Assembly: GCF_034627025.1 (NCBI RefSeq)
Contig: NZ_CP141049.1
Span: 62,001 to 126,000 of the forward strand
DNA: 64,000 nt
DNA from: Microvirga lotononidis
Lineage (GTDB): Bacteria; Pseudomonadota; Alphaproteobacteria; Rhizobiales; Beijerinckiaceae
Direction: 5' to 3'
The translations under genes were made by a program, and so were the position numbers. Each line of letters opens with the position of its first letter. The stretch's first letter is position 1. Of the stretch, positions 26,001 to 35,232 are shown one piece after another. The notes under the pieces are model-generated. The model was not told the origin of the DNA. It saw only the letters and a list, made by a program, of their open reading frames with translations, and did not search any database.

Positions 26001-26252
26001 ATGGCTCACGACACGATCCAGTATCTCGTCCTGCGCCGGTGCGACCCACGCTGCAACATGGCCCGCTACTATGTCCTGTCGATCGAGCCCAGCCTGTTTG
26101 GGGATGCTGCCTTGATCCGGGAATGGGGCCGCCTTGGCCGATCAGGCCAGCGCAGGGTCGAGCTCTACGAAAACCGGTCCTGTGCCATGGAGGCCCTCGA
26201 GACCCGGCTCCGGCGCAAGCGGCGCCGTGGCTATCTGCTCCAAGGCGGGTAG
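26001..26252 (+). CDS. Small WGR-domain protein
   Basis: An 83-aa protein made almost entirely of a WGR domain: MARYYVLSIEPSLFGDAALI, then REWGRLGRSGQRRVELYENR. WGR domains are thought to bind nucleic acid. A shorter start at 26058 is possible. Similar small WGR proteins are frequent on rhizobial plasmids; a second, diverged one lies at 46862. The interval 25846-26000 shows only a doubtful 35-codon frame. Confidence 0.75.
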   Translation: MAHDTIQYLVLRRCDPRCNMARYYVLSIEPSLFGDAALIREWGRLGRSGQRRVELYENRSCAMEALETRLRRKRRRGYLLQGG

Positions 26253-26282
26253 AGCAGAGGTCCCGGGGATCCTGGGTCGGCC

Positions 26283-26486
26283 TCAGCGCAGGATCTTGAG
26301 CAGTTCTTCTACAGCTTCAGCCTCCTTGAGACTGCCTCTCTCGTACTGGCGCAGCACGTCCCTGATCTGAGCGCGCTTTGACCGTGAGTTGCCAACCTGC
26401 TCATCGTGTGCGGCTGCTTGCCTTTGGATCACAGGCGGAAATGCAGGCTTGCGGAAGTAGATCTGAGCTTTTTGCAGCAGTCTCAT
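26283..26486 (-). CDS. Small hypothetical protein with a SHOCT-like tail
   Basis: About 67 aa from the ATG at 26486. The C-terminus RAQIRDVLRQYERGSLKEAE, then AVEELLKILR, resembles short helical oligomerization tails. No domain is certain and the ribosome site is weak. It is divergent from the membrane protein at 26709. Confidence 0.35.
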   Translation of the reverse strand: MRLLQKAQIYFRKPAFPPVIQRQAAAHDEQVGNSRSKRAQIRDVLRQYERGSLKEAEAVEELLKILR

Positions 26487-26708
26487 GGTCAGCATTCGTC
26501 GTCGATGGCTCTGATGAGCGATACGGGAGCTCTTGAGGCTGGCCCGTTGCCTTGTATCCTTAGCAACCGGCAGGGTTGAGGAAGACAGACTTTGGTAGAA
26601 GGATGAGGAGCGAGCAGGTCGCACTTCGGCCACTGGGTCGGTGTGATCAGAGCTTCGACAGTGCCCGTCGCTGACAGGAGCGGAGGGGTGCTGGGAGGAT
26701 TACAGCGG

Positions 26709-26993
26709 ATGGATGAGAGTTTCTCGCCGACCATTTTCCTCTATGGCATGGCTCTTGTGCTGGCTGTGGGAAAGGCGTTCACGCTGACGATCTGGCGGAC
26801 CCTTCCGAAACCCAGACCAGGTCTGAGGCAAGAGATGGTGCAGGCCTGGGAGAACCGCAGGCTCCGGAAACAGGCTGTAGCGAGTCAGGTTCAGCATCCT
26901 GGCAAAGAACCGACGGCGGGCGAGCCACTGAAATCTCCCGAGGCGGCTGAAAGGGAGCCACACGCCCCAATGCCCGCATCCATAGACCGGTAG
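26709..26993 (+). CDS. Small single-span membrane protein
   Basis: A 94-aa protein from the ATG at 26709 (GGGAGG about 10 nt upstream). Residues 6-28 (SPTIFLYGMALVLAVGKAF) form one likely transmembrane helix, followed by a basic, Pro- and Glu-rich cytosolic tail. No family is recognised. Confidence 0.5.
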   Translation: MDESFSPTIFLYGMALVLAVGKAFTLTIWRTLPKPRPGLRQEMVQAWENRRLRKQAVASQVQHPGKEPTAGEPLKSPEAAEREPHAPMPASIDR

Positions 26994-26994
26994 C

Positions 26995-27270
26995 TTACTT
27001 CCGAGCCGCCATGAGGTCATGGGTGAGGACAGTGAGCTTGCCGATCAGTGATGCCATATCGCTTGGATCACATGACCATTGGGTGCCGATCGCCGCTCCA
27101 TCAGAGGAGACCGACACGACGGCGAGCGAGCGCAGCTTGCCCTCGCGGGCCAGCCGCAGATGCTCCTGCAGGAGGTCGAGCATCGAAGCTGTGTTCTCGT
27201 CGACCGGCGGTGTGTTGACCGGGCGGAGCTTGGCCACCGGTCGCCGTTCGCCAGCTTGCTTGTCGCTCAT
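26995..27270 (-). CDS. Conserved small hypothetical protein
   Basis: A 91-aa protein with GAGGGG upstream of its ATG. The core NTASMLDLLQEHLRLAREGK, then LRSLAVVSVSSDGAAIGTQW, is a small family met in phages and plasmids of Rhizobiales, where a short alpha/beta fold is likely. The function is unknown. It is convergent with the membrane protein at 26709 and the stops are 1 bp apart. Confidence 0.65.
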   Translation of the reverse strand: MSDKQAGERRPVAKLRPVNTPPVDENTASMLDLLQEHLRLAREGKLRSLAVVSVSSDGAAIGTQWSCDPSDMASLIGKLTVLTHDLMAARK

Positions 27271-27660
27271 GATGCACCCCTCAATAATTCGCAGGCTCTT
27301 GCAGACCTCTCATCGAGAATGGGCAATAGACATAAACCGAGTGTCAACACTAGGCCGACATAGTGGAAACATCGGCCGTGTCGTATTTCGACAACAGTGC
27401 TGAATAAGCTTAGCCAATACGATAGGCCGCTGTGCGGACGAGGGGCTTCTACAATCGTGGATCTGCGGTCAGCAATTGCGCGCGTGTTGGCAGATGGGTG
27501 ACGGCATGCAGATTCCGATTTCATTCGGCCATGGATTCCGAGATGAAGACGGCCACCATTCCGATCATTGTCCGGCCAGGGGCTGAGCCAGCATCGAGGA
27601 GTGTTCCCAGGGTCCGCCGATCAGGCATGAAGGCTTCATTGTTGCGAACAAGGAGCGGCC
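27271..27660. other. Non-coding interval before the IS21 remnant
   Basis: 390 bp without a supportable gene. The last ~60 bp, running into the istA start, may contain the degenerate left end of the IS21 remnant, but I could not pair it with a right end. Confidence 0.4.
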
Positions 27661-28317
27661 ATGCCGGCAAAGAGAAGGCTGACTATGAGAGCCATACGTC
27701 ACATCCTGCGCCTGCGCGCCAGCGGCGAGAGCGACCGGTCGATCGGATAATCCGTCGGAGCCGCCCGCTCCACTGCCCAGGACACCCTTAAATGGGCCAA
27801 GGCCGCCGGGCTGACCTGGCCCTTGCCCGCAGATCTCACCGACACCCTCCTCGAGGAGCGCCTGTTCGCCAGGAGCGGCGTCAAGACCGGCCTGCGCCGG
27901 CGCCCCGAGCCGGACTGGGCTCCTCTCGCCAGGGAGATGAAGCGCCCGGGCGTCACGATGACTATCCTGCACGAGGAGTACAGGGCCGCCTGCCCTGAGG
28001 GCTACGGCTACTCGCGCTTCTGCGACCTGATGCGCGAGGTCGAGCGCCGCCTGTCGCCGACCATGCGCCGGAACCACGTGGCCGGCGACAAGGTGTTCGT
28101 CGACTACTCGGGCACGAAGCTGCCCAGAGTCGATCCTGCCACCGGCGAGGTGCGCCATGCCGAGATCTTCGTGGCGGTGCTCGGCGCCTCCAACTTCACC
28201 TACGCCGAGGCGACCTGGACGCAACAGTTGCCGGATTGGATCGAGGCCCATCTGCGGATGTTCCGCTTTTTTGGCGGCGTGCCGAAGCTCATCGTGCCGA
28301 ACAATCTCAAAAGCGGC
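27661..28317 (+). pseudogene. istA: IS21-family transposase IstA, remnant
   Basis: Translation from 27661 gives MPAKRRLTMRAIRHILRLRA, then an in-frame TAA at 27748, then a long open frame with typical IstA sequence: WPLPADLTDTLLEERLF, PEGYGYSRFCDLMREVE, VFVDYSGTKLPRVDPATGEV and FGGVPKLIVPNN. The last motif normally reads 'PDN', so a catalytic Asp appears to be Asn. The protein stops being IstA-like near 28317, where it fuses to an antitoxin fragment, and istB is absent. Confidence 0.8.
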
Positions 28318-28431
28318 GTGGTGCCGAACGCCAAGACGCGCGCCGCCTTGGCGGAAGGCCGCTCCGGCACGCTGACCCGCTATGGGACCGTCGGGGCGAT
28401 GATGGCGGACCTCGATGCCTCGGACGATTAG
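28318..28431 (+). pseudogene. RelB/DinJ-type antitoxin, C-terminal fragment fused to IstA
   Basis: The frame running out of IstA continues as VPNAKTRAALAEGRSGTLTR, then YGTVGAMMADLDASDD and a stop. 'VPNAKTRAALAEA' is the typical C-terminal half of RelB/DinJ antitoxins. The N-terminal DNA-binding half has been replaced by the IS21 remnant. Its stop overlaps the toxin gene start, as in intact pairs. Confidence 0.6.
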
Positions 28432-28707
28432 GATCACGACGGCGTACAAGAAGGATTTCAAGCGGGAGAGCAAAGTCGAACCCCAAAAACTGGCCCCAGG
28501 TGCTGACCGACGTTCTCAGCGTCCTCGTTATCGACCGCGCTCTCGATTCGAAATAAGGATCATCCGCTGACCGGCGAGTGGAAGGATTACCGGGATTGTC
28601 ACGTCAGGCCGGACTTGGTGCTGATCTACCGCAAGGGAGACCGCGATCCGGACGAGCCTGAGCTGATCCTGGCGCGGCTGGGGTCGCATTCCGAACTGTT
28701 TTCGTGA
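28415..28707 (+). pseudogene. YafQ/RelE-type toxin, frameshifted
   Basis: Starts MPRTIRITTAYKKDFKRESK, changes frame to NWPQVLTDVLSVLVIDRALD, and changes again to HPLTGEWKDYRDCHVRPDLV, then LIYRKGD and ARLGSHSELFS. Put together this is a normal YafQ-like mRNA interferase (the HVRPDLVLIYR block holds active-site residues), but two frame changes disrupt it. It is the partner of the antitoxin fragment before it. Confidence 0.7.
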
Positions 28708-28840
28708 GAGGCGGGGCAGGAGAGGGGTTCGTAACGCCGATCACAGGCGGCGCGAGGTTATTCGTCCGGCAAGGGTTCAACTGGCTTATGTCCCTGCACC
28801 CCTGGTCTCATCGTGCCCCGATCTGCAGCAGCAGTTGCAA

Positions 28841-28876
28841 CGGGCGCGTTCCACCGGAACGCGCCCGGTCTTTGTT
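28841..28876. terminator. Strong hairpin terminator between the YafQ remnant and the coupling-protein gene
   Basis: CGGGCGCGTTCC (28841-28852) pairs perfectly with GGAACGCGCCCG (28856-28867) around ACC. The plus side is followed by GTCTTTGTT. It lies 7 bp beyond the stop of the minus-strand coupling-protein gene and may terminate both directions. Confidence 0.6.
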
Positions 28877-28882
28877 AGATCG

Positions 28883-30535
28883 TCAGCCCTGCTGCGGCCA
28901 GATGCGCACGGTCGGGAGGTTCTGGCTGAACTTCACATAGCCATGGCCCCTAGCGAGGCCGGAGATTTGCTCCGGCATCACGGCGCGCTTGACGCGGGTG
29001 TGCACGATCTCAGTCTCGCTGCGGCTTTCCTTGGCGAAGAACGCGGCCTCGTCCTTGGCCTGCGCGCCGCGCTGCAGGCGCGTCTCCTCGATCTCGACGT
29101 CGCCGAGCGTCTTCGAGGACCACTCGGCGAGGCGATGGTCGGAGGCGCGCATGATGACGCGGTTGCTCAAGGAGGCGAGCACCGTATCGGCTCCGGCCTC
29201 GCCATAGAGCTCGACCAGTTGCGTGCGGCTTTGGACTCCGACCAGGATGCGCACGCCCTTCTTGCGCAGGCGCGAGACCGCATCGCGGAAGCGGCCTAGG
29301 GCGCCGAGCGAGTCCATCTCGTCGATGACGATCCAGACCGGCGGGGCGTCGTCAGGCCGTTCCAGGCCGGCCGTCACCAGGATGTCGGCCCAGGTGGCAA
29401 GCAGAGTCTTATGGGCTGCGATGTTGGTCGCGTCATAGGGCAGCCAGAGCCAGCGCGTGTCCTCAGCTATGAAGTGGCGCAGGGAGAAGTCGCCACCCTT
29501 CATGTACTTCCAGCCGGAGACGAAGGGCACGAGAGTTGAACGCACTGAGGCGAGGAAGGCCTTGTTGTCATCGCTGCAATGGGCGGCTGCCGCCGTGCCT
29601 TCGAGAGCGATTGCAAGCTCCGTCCGGTCGGCGACGGTGCACAGGCGCAGCAGTTCGGCATTGGAGGATTGCGCCCCGACATTGTGCCCGAGATTGGCGA
29701 GCAGATCGCGGGCGAAGTTGCGCCAATCGGCGCTCGCCCCAAAGCCCTCAGGAACGACGGAGGCGGCGAGCAGTTCCCAGTCGTGCGGGGCGCGGATCTC
29801 GTTGCGCAGGTCCCAGCCCGGCGAAGCATCCTCGGCGGGCGAGAGCGAGACCGCCTTGACACTTGGAAACTGCCGCCGGAAGGCGCCACCATGATCAAAG
29901 CAGATCACCCGGTCGCCGCGCTTTGCGAGGTCATGCAAGGTCTGGGCGATGAGAAAGGATTTGCCGGAGCCGGAGGAGCCGGTAATCAGGGTGTGTTCGG
30001 TCTCGACGAAATGCGGCATAGGAAGCCCGCCGACGCGGATCATGTCCTGCTCATGGGCGGTCGTGACGATCTTGGCCCAGGGCTTTTTGGCCAGGCGCTC
30101 GATGTGCCGGACCTTCATGCCCTTGGGCGAGCCGTAGGCGATCAATTCCGCAGCCCCGTAGGCCATGTCGTTGAGGACGCGGGCCCCACGCAGACGGCGC
30201 TCGGAATAACGCTGCTTGCCCTTGAACAGGCCGAGGCGCTTAAGACCGGCGTATGCGCCGACGGCGATGAGGGCTTCGAGGACGCCAGCGCCGATCATCG
30301 GCCCCCGGATCGGATCGATGAAGCCGAACTTGTTCACGACTCCGAAGGCCCAATCGATGGTAGCCCAGGGGCGGGCGATCAGGGCCGGGATCGCCTCCCA
30401 GCGCCACAGGAAAGCGTCATAGACGACGGCGAAGAGAGCGAAGTAGAGGCAAAAGATCACGCCAAGCGCCAGGACGAGGCCGATCCAGAACGGAGCCATG
30501 GATTCGCCGGGAGAAGGTTTGGTCGCTTCCGCCAT
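28883..30535 (-). CDS. Type IV coupling protein (TraD/VirD4-like ATPase)
   Basis: A 550-aa inner-membrane ATPase that links relaxosome to transfer channel. Two N-terminal transmembrane helices lie about 13-37 and 78-98. Walker A is GSSGSGKS near 192-199 and Walker B is VWIVIDEMDSLG near 400. Other typical parts are DHGGAFRRQFP and ILVGVQSRTQLVELYG. It lies 2 bp from the small relaxosome gene and is divergent from traA. No type IV secretion channel genes are in the window, so the replicon may depend on another element for transfer. Confidence 0.85.
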   Translation of the reverse strand: MAEATKPSPGESMAPFWIGLVLALGVIFCLYFALFAVVYDAFLWRWEAIPALIARPWATIDWAFGVVNKFGFIDPIRGPMIGAGVLEALIAVGAYAGLKRLGLFKGKQRYSERRLRGARVLNDMAYGAAELIAYGSPKGMKVRHIERLAKKPWAKIVTTAHEQDMIRVGGLPMPHFVETEHTLITGSSGSGKSFLIAQTLHDLAKRGDRVICFDHGGAFRRQFPSVKAVSLSPAEDASPGWDLRNEIRAPHDWELLAASVVPEGFGASADWRNFARDLLANLGHNVGAQSSNAELLRLCTVADRTELAIALEGTAAAAHCSDDNKAFLASVRSTLVPFVSGWKYMKGGDFSLRHFIAEDTRWLWLPYDATNIAAHKTLLATWADILVTAGLERPDDAPPVWIVIDEMDSLGALGRFRDAVSRLRKKGVRILVGVQSRTQLVELYGEAGADTVLASLSNRVIMRASDHRLAEWSSKTLGDVEIEETRLQRGAQAKDEAAFFAKESRSETEIVHTRVKRAVMPEQISGLARGHGYVKFSQNLPTVRIWPQQG

Positions 30536-30537
30536 AG

Positions 30538-30909
30538 TCAGCCTCCGATCTCAGCGAGCAGATCGGCCATCACGGCGCGGTCGCGGTCATTGAGGTAATC
30601 AAACAGAGATTCCCGCAGCAGAGCGGCCAGGCGCGGATCGCCCTTGGCGTGCAGGACCCAGCCGCCCAGAATCACCTTCTGCTGGGTTTCGATCTTGCGG
30701 CGCTTTTCGGCAAGGGCCGCGGTCTTTTGGGCCAGGCGCAGCTCAGCCAGATCGAGCGAGAGGCGGCGCAGGCGCAGCTTCTCGGCGGGGGTTGCAGTTT
30801 TGGCCTTCGACTTGTCCCGCAGCCTCTCGATCTCGGCGAGAATGCCAACGGCTGGATCAGCCGTCTTTGCCGCCCCAGACGGAGCAGCGTTATTCACTTC
30901 GATACTCAT
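30538..30909 (-). CDS. Small relaxosome/mobilization accessory protein (TraD/MobC-like)
   Basis: A 123-aa, highly charged helical protein. The middle (AEIERLRDKSKAKTATPAEK, then LRLRRLSLDLAELRLAQKTA) should form a coiled coil. The end, KRRKIETQQKVILGGWVLHA then LNDRDRAVMADLLAE, resembles the TraD/TraC proteins next to Ti-type relaxases. The position between coupling protein and relaxase supports a role in oriT binding or relaxase support. Confidence 0.65.
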   Translation of the reverse strand: MSIEVNNAAPSGAAKTADPAVGILAEIERLRDKSKAKTATPAEKLRLRRLSLDLAELRLAQKTAALAEKRRKIETQQKVILGGWVLHAKGDPRLAALLRESLFDYLNDRDRAVMADLLAEIGG

Positions 30910-30959
30910 CGTTTGTTGTCAGTCCCCTTTGAATGACGGGGAGGCTGATATTGACGCCA

Positions 30960-31032
30960 GCCAAGCTTGGCAATAGGCTCCGAAGGAGTTTCAGACGCAA
31001 TATACAAAATGCTTGTGCATTTTGTGCGCTCT
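30960..31032. other. oriT: Candidate origin of transfer (oriT)
   Basis: The interval between the divergent mobilization genes contains a 12-bp palindrome GCCAAGCTTGGC (30960-30971) and a perfect 9-bp hairpin, ACAAAATGC (31004-31012) with GCATTTTGT (31017-31025), loop TTGT. The hairpin is followed directly by GCGCTC. A hairpin followed by a TGCGC-type sequence is the layout of MOBQ/RSF1010-like nick regions. The nick position is an inference. Confidence 0.5.
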
Positions 31033-31053
31033 CCGAGGGGTATGACATCCCGC

Positions 31054-33675
31054 ATGGCCATCGAGTTTGCCTCCGTCGCGATTGTACGTGCCGGCTCCGG
31101 CTCTGCCGTGGGCCTATCGCATTACATCGATCGCTCGAACGGACGCGATCGAGTCAACGGCACGAGCTATTGCTTCGATGGCAAGGACGTCGACGTGCTG
31201 GCGCGGGGGCTGATGGTTCCCGAGACTGCACCGGACTGGGCGTTCGATACGAATGCCTTGTGGAACGCCGCAACGGAGCGTGAATTGGTGCGGGACCGCA
31301 AGACCGGCGAGCTGCGGTTTTCGCGCCACGGCGAGCCGCAGGTGGCCAAGTCCTACGTGCTCGCGCTGCCAAAGGAATTGTCGGCCGAGGACAACCGCGC
31401 GCTGCTGCAATCCTGGCTCGATCGGAAGTTCGCCCAAGCAGGTGTCGCGGTACAATGGGCAATCCACCGCGATCATGGCGAGAACGGCAACGTGCATGCG
31501 CATGTTCTGGTCTCGACGCGCCGGCTTGGACCTGACGGATTCGGGGCCAAGGCGCGCGAGCTCAATCCGGAATTTGCGCGCGCGCCCGGGCTTCAAAAGG
31601 GCTTTATTGCGGAGACCGGTGCGCTGACACGGGAGTGGCGATCGTTCCAGGATGAATTCTTCCGGGCGCGCGGGCTGGCGCTCACCGTCGATCCGTCGCG
31701 GATGACACCGCAATTGCATCTCGGGGCCGCGTTTCGAACCGAGACCTCGGCACTGCACCAGGCCAATGCGGCGCGGGCGGAAAAAGAACGGGAGAACGCG
31801 CGCCGGCCGGAGCGAGTTTTGGCCCACCTGACGGCGCGCGCCGCCACGTTCACGGCGCGCGATCTCGACACGTATTTGACGAAGTCCAGCCTGCCGGCCC
31901 AGGAGATTGAGACCGCACGTGCCGCGGTACTCGGCCACGTCGATCTGGTGCATCTCGATGAGCGGCAATCTGGACGCGACGGGCAGGTGCTGGTCAGTGA
32001 GCGCTTCACCACCAAGGCGGTGTTGGAACAGGAGCGCGGCATCCTCGCCGATGCCGGTGCGCTGACCCGGCAATCCGCGCATCCAGTGCCCGCGCGGGCG
32101 ATGAAGGCCGCGCGGTCGTCGCGAACGCTTGATGGTGAGCAGGAGCGGGCATTGGTTTATGCGACGCAAGGGCAGGGGCTTGCCGTCATCCGCGGCCGGG
32201 CCGGCACGGGCAAGTCCTACACCATGGCGGCGATCCGGGAGGCGCATGAGAGCAGTGGCTACCGAGTGATCGGGCTGGCCCCCACCAACACGGTGGCAGC
32301 CGACATGCGCAAAGACGGTTTTGGCGAAGGCCGCACGGTGGCCTCCGAGATGCTGCGGCAGGAGCGCGGCCGTGAGACCTGGGATGCGCGCACGGTGGTG
32401 ATCGTGGACGAAATGGGCATGCTCTCGCACCGAGATATGGAGCGGGTCCTGTCACATGCGCGCGAGACCGGGGCAAAGGTGATCGGGCTTGGCGACGAGC
32501 GGCAACTGGCGAGCGTCGAGCGCGGCGGCATGTTCGCTCTGGTGGCGGAGGAGGCGAGGGCGGTTGAACTGACCCAAGTGCGCCGGCAGCGGCACGAGTG
32601 GCAGCGCCAGGCGAGTGCGGCGGCGGCGCGGGGTGATCTGTCGGCGACGGTGCGGGCCTACAGCGAACGCGGGGCGGTGCGCTGGTCCTCCGATCTGGTG
32701 CAGGCGCGCGCTGATCTGGTTCGTGATTGGACGGAGGTGGTGCGCACGCAAGGCCCGACCCAGCCGCTGCCCTTTGTCTACGCCGCGACCAATGACGCGG
32801 TGGATGCGCTGAACCGGGATCTGCGCCAGGCGCGCATCGCGCTCGGCCAGATTGATGAGGAGGCCGGCCGCACCTTTGCGACCGAGAAGGGCGAGCGGCA
32901 GCTGGAAACCGTGGTCAGCCCCGGCGACCGGGTCACGTTCCACGCCACCGTGCGTGATCGGGCGGCAAATCTTGAGCTGCGCAATGGGGAGGGCGGGGTT
33001 GTGACCCGCATCCAGGACAGTCGGCTCACGGTGCATCTAGACGGCGGTCGGGCCGTGACCTTTGACGCCGTGAAGCACCGCGGCTGGGGCTTGGGCTATG
33101 CCGGCACGGTGTACAAGGGGCAGGGCAAGACACAAAGGGAGGTCATGACCCTCTACGATCATGCCCATGCCTGGCGGCGGGAAGCGAGCTATGTGGCGCT
33201 GACCCGGCACGCGCAGGACCTGAAGGTCTATGCCAGTCAGGATCTGGCGCGAGATGAGGTGGCCTTGGGGCGGCAGATGGAGCGCGGGGGCGGCAAGGCG
33301 GCCGCCATGTCCTACGACCTCGCGCAGATGCCGCCGCTCACTCGGAACTCGGAGATCGCGTCAGAGCGAGTGCGGGAGCCGGTCACAGCCGAGGACCGGC
33401 AGCGGCGGATGGAGGAGGCGCGGATGAGAGCTCAGGGCGAGGCCGGCCGCGCCATGACGCCAGAGGAGCGCCGGGCGGCAATGGACGAGATCCGGACGCG
33501 CAGCGGTGGCGAGCGGGTCTTAAGTGCCGACGAGCGGCAGGCGCGCATGGCTCAGGCCCGCCAGGAGCAGGAGGCCCGCCAACGGGCTGCCCGGGAGCAA
33601 AGCCGGAGCCAGGAGGCCGATCGCGCACCCGCTCGCGACCGTGGCCGCGAGGACGATCACCAGTTGAAACGGTGA
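31054..33675 (+). CDS. traA: Ti-type conjugative relaxase TraA (MobA/MobL domain plus helicase)
   Basis: An 873-aa protein (ATG at 31054; in-frame starts at 31009 and 31042 are possible). Residues 1-220 form the MobA/MobL relaxase, with the metal-binding HxH in GENGNVHAHVLVS. A RecD-like helicase follows: Walker A GRAGTGKS, Walker B VVIVDEMGMLS, GLGDERQLASVERGG, and VYKGQGKTQREVM with YVALTRHAQDLKVY at the end. The last 130 residues are Arg/Glu-rich and low complexity. It nicks oriT and unwinds the transferred strand. Confidence 0.92.
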   Translation: MAIEFASVAIVRAGSGSAVGLSHYIDRSNGRDRVNGTSYCFDGKDVDVLARGLMVPETAPDWAFDTNALWNAATERELVRDRKTGELRFSRHGEPQVAKSYVLALPKELSAEDNRALLQSWLDRKFAQAGVAVQWAIHRDHGENGNVHAHVLVSTRRLGPDGFGAKARELNPEFARAPGLQKGFIAETGALTREWRSFQDEFFRARGLALTVDPSRMTPQLHLGAAFRTETSALHQANAARAEKERENARRPERVLAHLTARAATFTARDLDTYLTKSSLPAQEIETARAAVLGHVDLVHLDERQSGRDGQVLVSERFTTKAVLEQERGILADAGALTRQSAHPVPARAMKAARSSRTLDGEQERALVYATQGQGLAVIRGRAGTGKSYTMAAIREAHESSGYRVIGLAPTNTVAADMRKDGFGEGRTVASEMLRQERGRETWDARTVVIVDEMGMLSHRDMERVLSHARETGAKVIGLGDERQLASVERGGMFALVAEEARAVELTQVRRQRHEWQRQASAAAARGDLSATVRAYSERGAVRWSSDLVQARADLVRDWTEVVRTQGPTQPLPFVYAATNDAVDALNRDLRQARIALGQIDEEAGRTFATEKGERQLETVVSPGDRVTFHATVRDRAANLELRNGEGGVVTRIQDSRLTVHLDGGRAVTFDAVKHRGWGLGYAGTVYKGQGKTQREVMTLYDHAHAWRREASYVALTRHAQDLKVYASQDLARDEVALGRQMERGGGKAAAMSYDLAQMPPLTRNSEIASERVREPVTAEDRQRRMEEARMRAQGEAGRAMTPEERRAAMDEIRTRSGGERVLSADERQARMAQARQEQEARQRAAREQSRSQEADRAPARDRGREDDHQLKR

Positions 33676-33930
33676 GGAGCTGGCAAAAAATTGCTCTGCC
33701 CGGTGGTTAGAGCAATTCGCTAAGGACCAACCCTCATTTCCAACACGGTTCAAAGCATCTGGCCGAGTGGAATGACGGGACGCCTGTCCGAAAAATGGTG
33801 CACGCTTCGGACGCGGCAATAACTTGCCGTGGCAGGAGAACCGCTTTGGGTCGACTGCAGACCGCATAGCAACGGCCTGCTGGTGATCAGACCGTTCTAG
33901 ACCTACTGCACCGTTACAAGCGAGAGAACA

Positions 33931-35067
33931 TCAAGATTTCTGTCTGTTCTGCGCGATGCTTAGGCGCAGCGAGGCGCTGCCACCAGTGACATTCGGCTGA
34001 TCGAAGTTTAGGTTACCGAGCTTCCAAGATTGAAGGATCACGGAACTGCTACCGATGGACTTTGGCTTCACGCCGCCCTCAGTGGTACGCTCGATCGTCA
34101 GAGCCCTGCCGCTCCAATCGAGGAGGAGGCGGTCCTTGGGTTCAAACCCTATCCGGTCCCACAACTCACGAGGTAGGCGGATAGAGGTGTAGAACCGGTC
34201 CGGGCGCTTGGCGTCTGCAATGGACTTCACCACGACAGGAGCGGAGGTGGCCTGATCCGCTTTCTGTTTGACCTGCTTAGTGCCCTGCTGCTGCTTTGCA
34301 GGCGTTCGTGCCTCGATTGCCGGTACCGGTGTCGGCTCGGCACTAACGGCTTGCATCCGCTCGGGGTTCGCCTCAGCCTCTGCCACAGACTGCTGATCGG
34401 TGGCAGCATGCGGGAGATGCGGGATCGTTTGGATCGCACTGGCAACCTGCCGTAGACCGCCCAAGAGGCCCTCGGTCGATTCAACGAGGGCGGGGGCCAA
34501 ACGTGCGATGGCATCGATCTGCTGATTGCCAAGGATCACAAGTTGGCTCACCTGGTCAGCCAGGCATTGCACCGCTGATCGCAAGCCTGTCAGGTCTGCC
34601 GCCATGCTGGTGAGGGTCTGTTCGACCTCTGGCGAAAGAGCCGGCGTGGGCTGTGTTGGCTGCGGCGCCTTCGGCGTGGAGTATTGAGGCAGTTTGTTCT
34701 CCTTGGGGCGGAAGACCTCGGCGGCCAGTTCCTCCGGCTTGCCCAAGTGCCGGGCCAGGATGTCGGCCGTCTCCTGGTAGCGTTTGTCCGAGGCTTTGCC
34801 CTCGCGACGCGGGGGAGGCGATTGCATCTCCTGAGTGTGGCGCGGGCTGGCTAAGCAGGCTGGGCAGACATCAAAGGAGGAAGTACGGCCGAGCAGCCAA
34901 CCGCGATCGCTGAAGTACCTCTTGACCGCTTCATTGCTGGTGGGCTTAGAGGCTTCATAAATGTCTGTCCTGGCACATTCCGAGCAGCGGATGGCGAAGC
35001 GGAATTTCGAGGGAGCGCCGCCGCAACGTGTAATCTGCGGCTCGAACTGACGTGCGATGCCGGGCAT
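33931..35067 (-). CDS. Plasmid-associated protein with Cys pairs and AbrB-like tail
   Basis: A 378-aa protein. CSEC near residue 28 and CPAC near 68 suggest an N-terminal zinc ribbon. Residues 120-260 are Pro/Gln/Ala-rich and include a coiled-coil-like stretch (TSMAADLTGLRSAVQCLADQ). The end, FYTSIRLPRELWDRIGFEPK then DRLLLDWSGRALTIER, looks like an AbrB/SpoVT swapped hairpin DNA-binding unit. A transcription or partition role is possible but inferred. The interval 33676-33930 holds nothing I can assign. Confidence 0.6.
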   Translation of the reverse strand: MPGIARQFEPQITRCGGAPSKFRFAIRCSECARTDIYEASKPTSNEAVKRYFSDRGWLLGRTSSFDVCPACLASPRHTQEMQSPPPRREGKASDKRYQETADILARHLGKPEELAAEVFRPKENKLPQYSTPKAPQPTQPTPALSPEVEQTLTSMAADLTGLRSAVQCLADQVSQLVILGNQQIDAIARLAPALVESTEGLLGGLRQVASAIQTIPHLPHAATDQQSVAEAEANPERMQAVSAEPTPVPAIEARTPAKQQQGTKQVKQKADQATSAPVVVKSIADAKRPDRFYTSIRLPRELWDRIGFEPKDRLLLDWSGRALTIERTTEGGVKPKSIGSSSVILQSWKLGNLNFDQPNVTGGSASLRLSIAQNRQKS

Positions 35068-35232
35068 CTAGCAAATCCTGATGGTTAGAAAAGGTCTTCA
35101 GGCGGAGGACGCGGTGTGCTGATCTCTCCGCCCCGATAAGCAAAGTGTGGGAATTGGCAGGGGATTATCATCTGTCCCGCCAAATGCCAACCGGTCAGTT
35201 CGGGTATGCCGTATCCGTGGGGAGGCAACAGC

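Noticed and set aside
27565..28473. 302-codon minus-strand frame
   Set aside because: It is the antisense of the IS21 transposase remnant and the antitoxin fragment.
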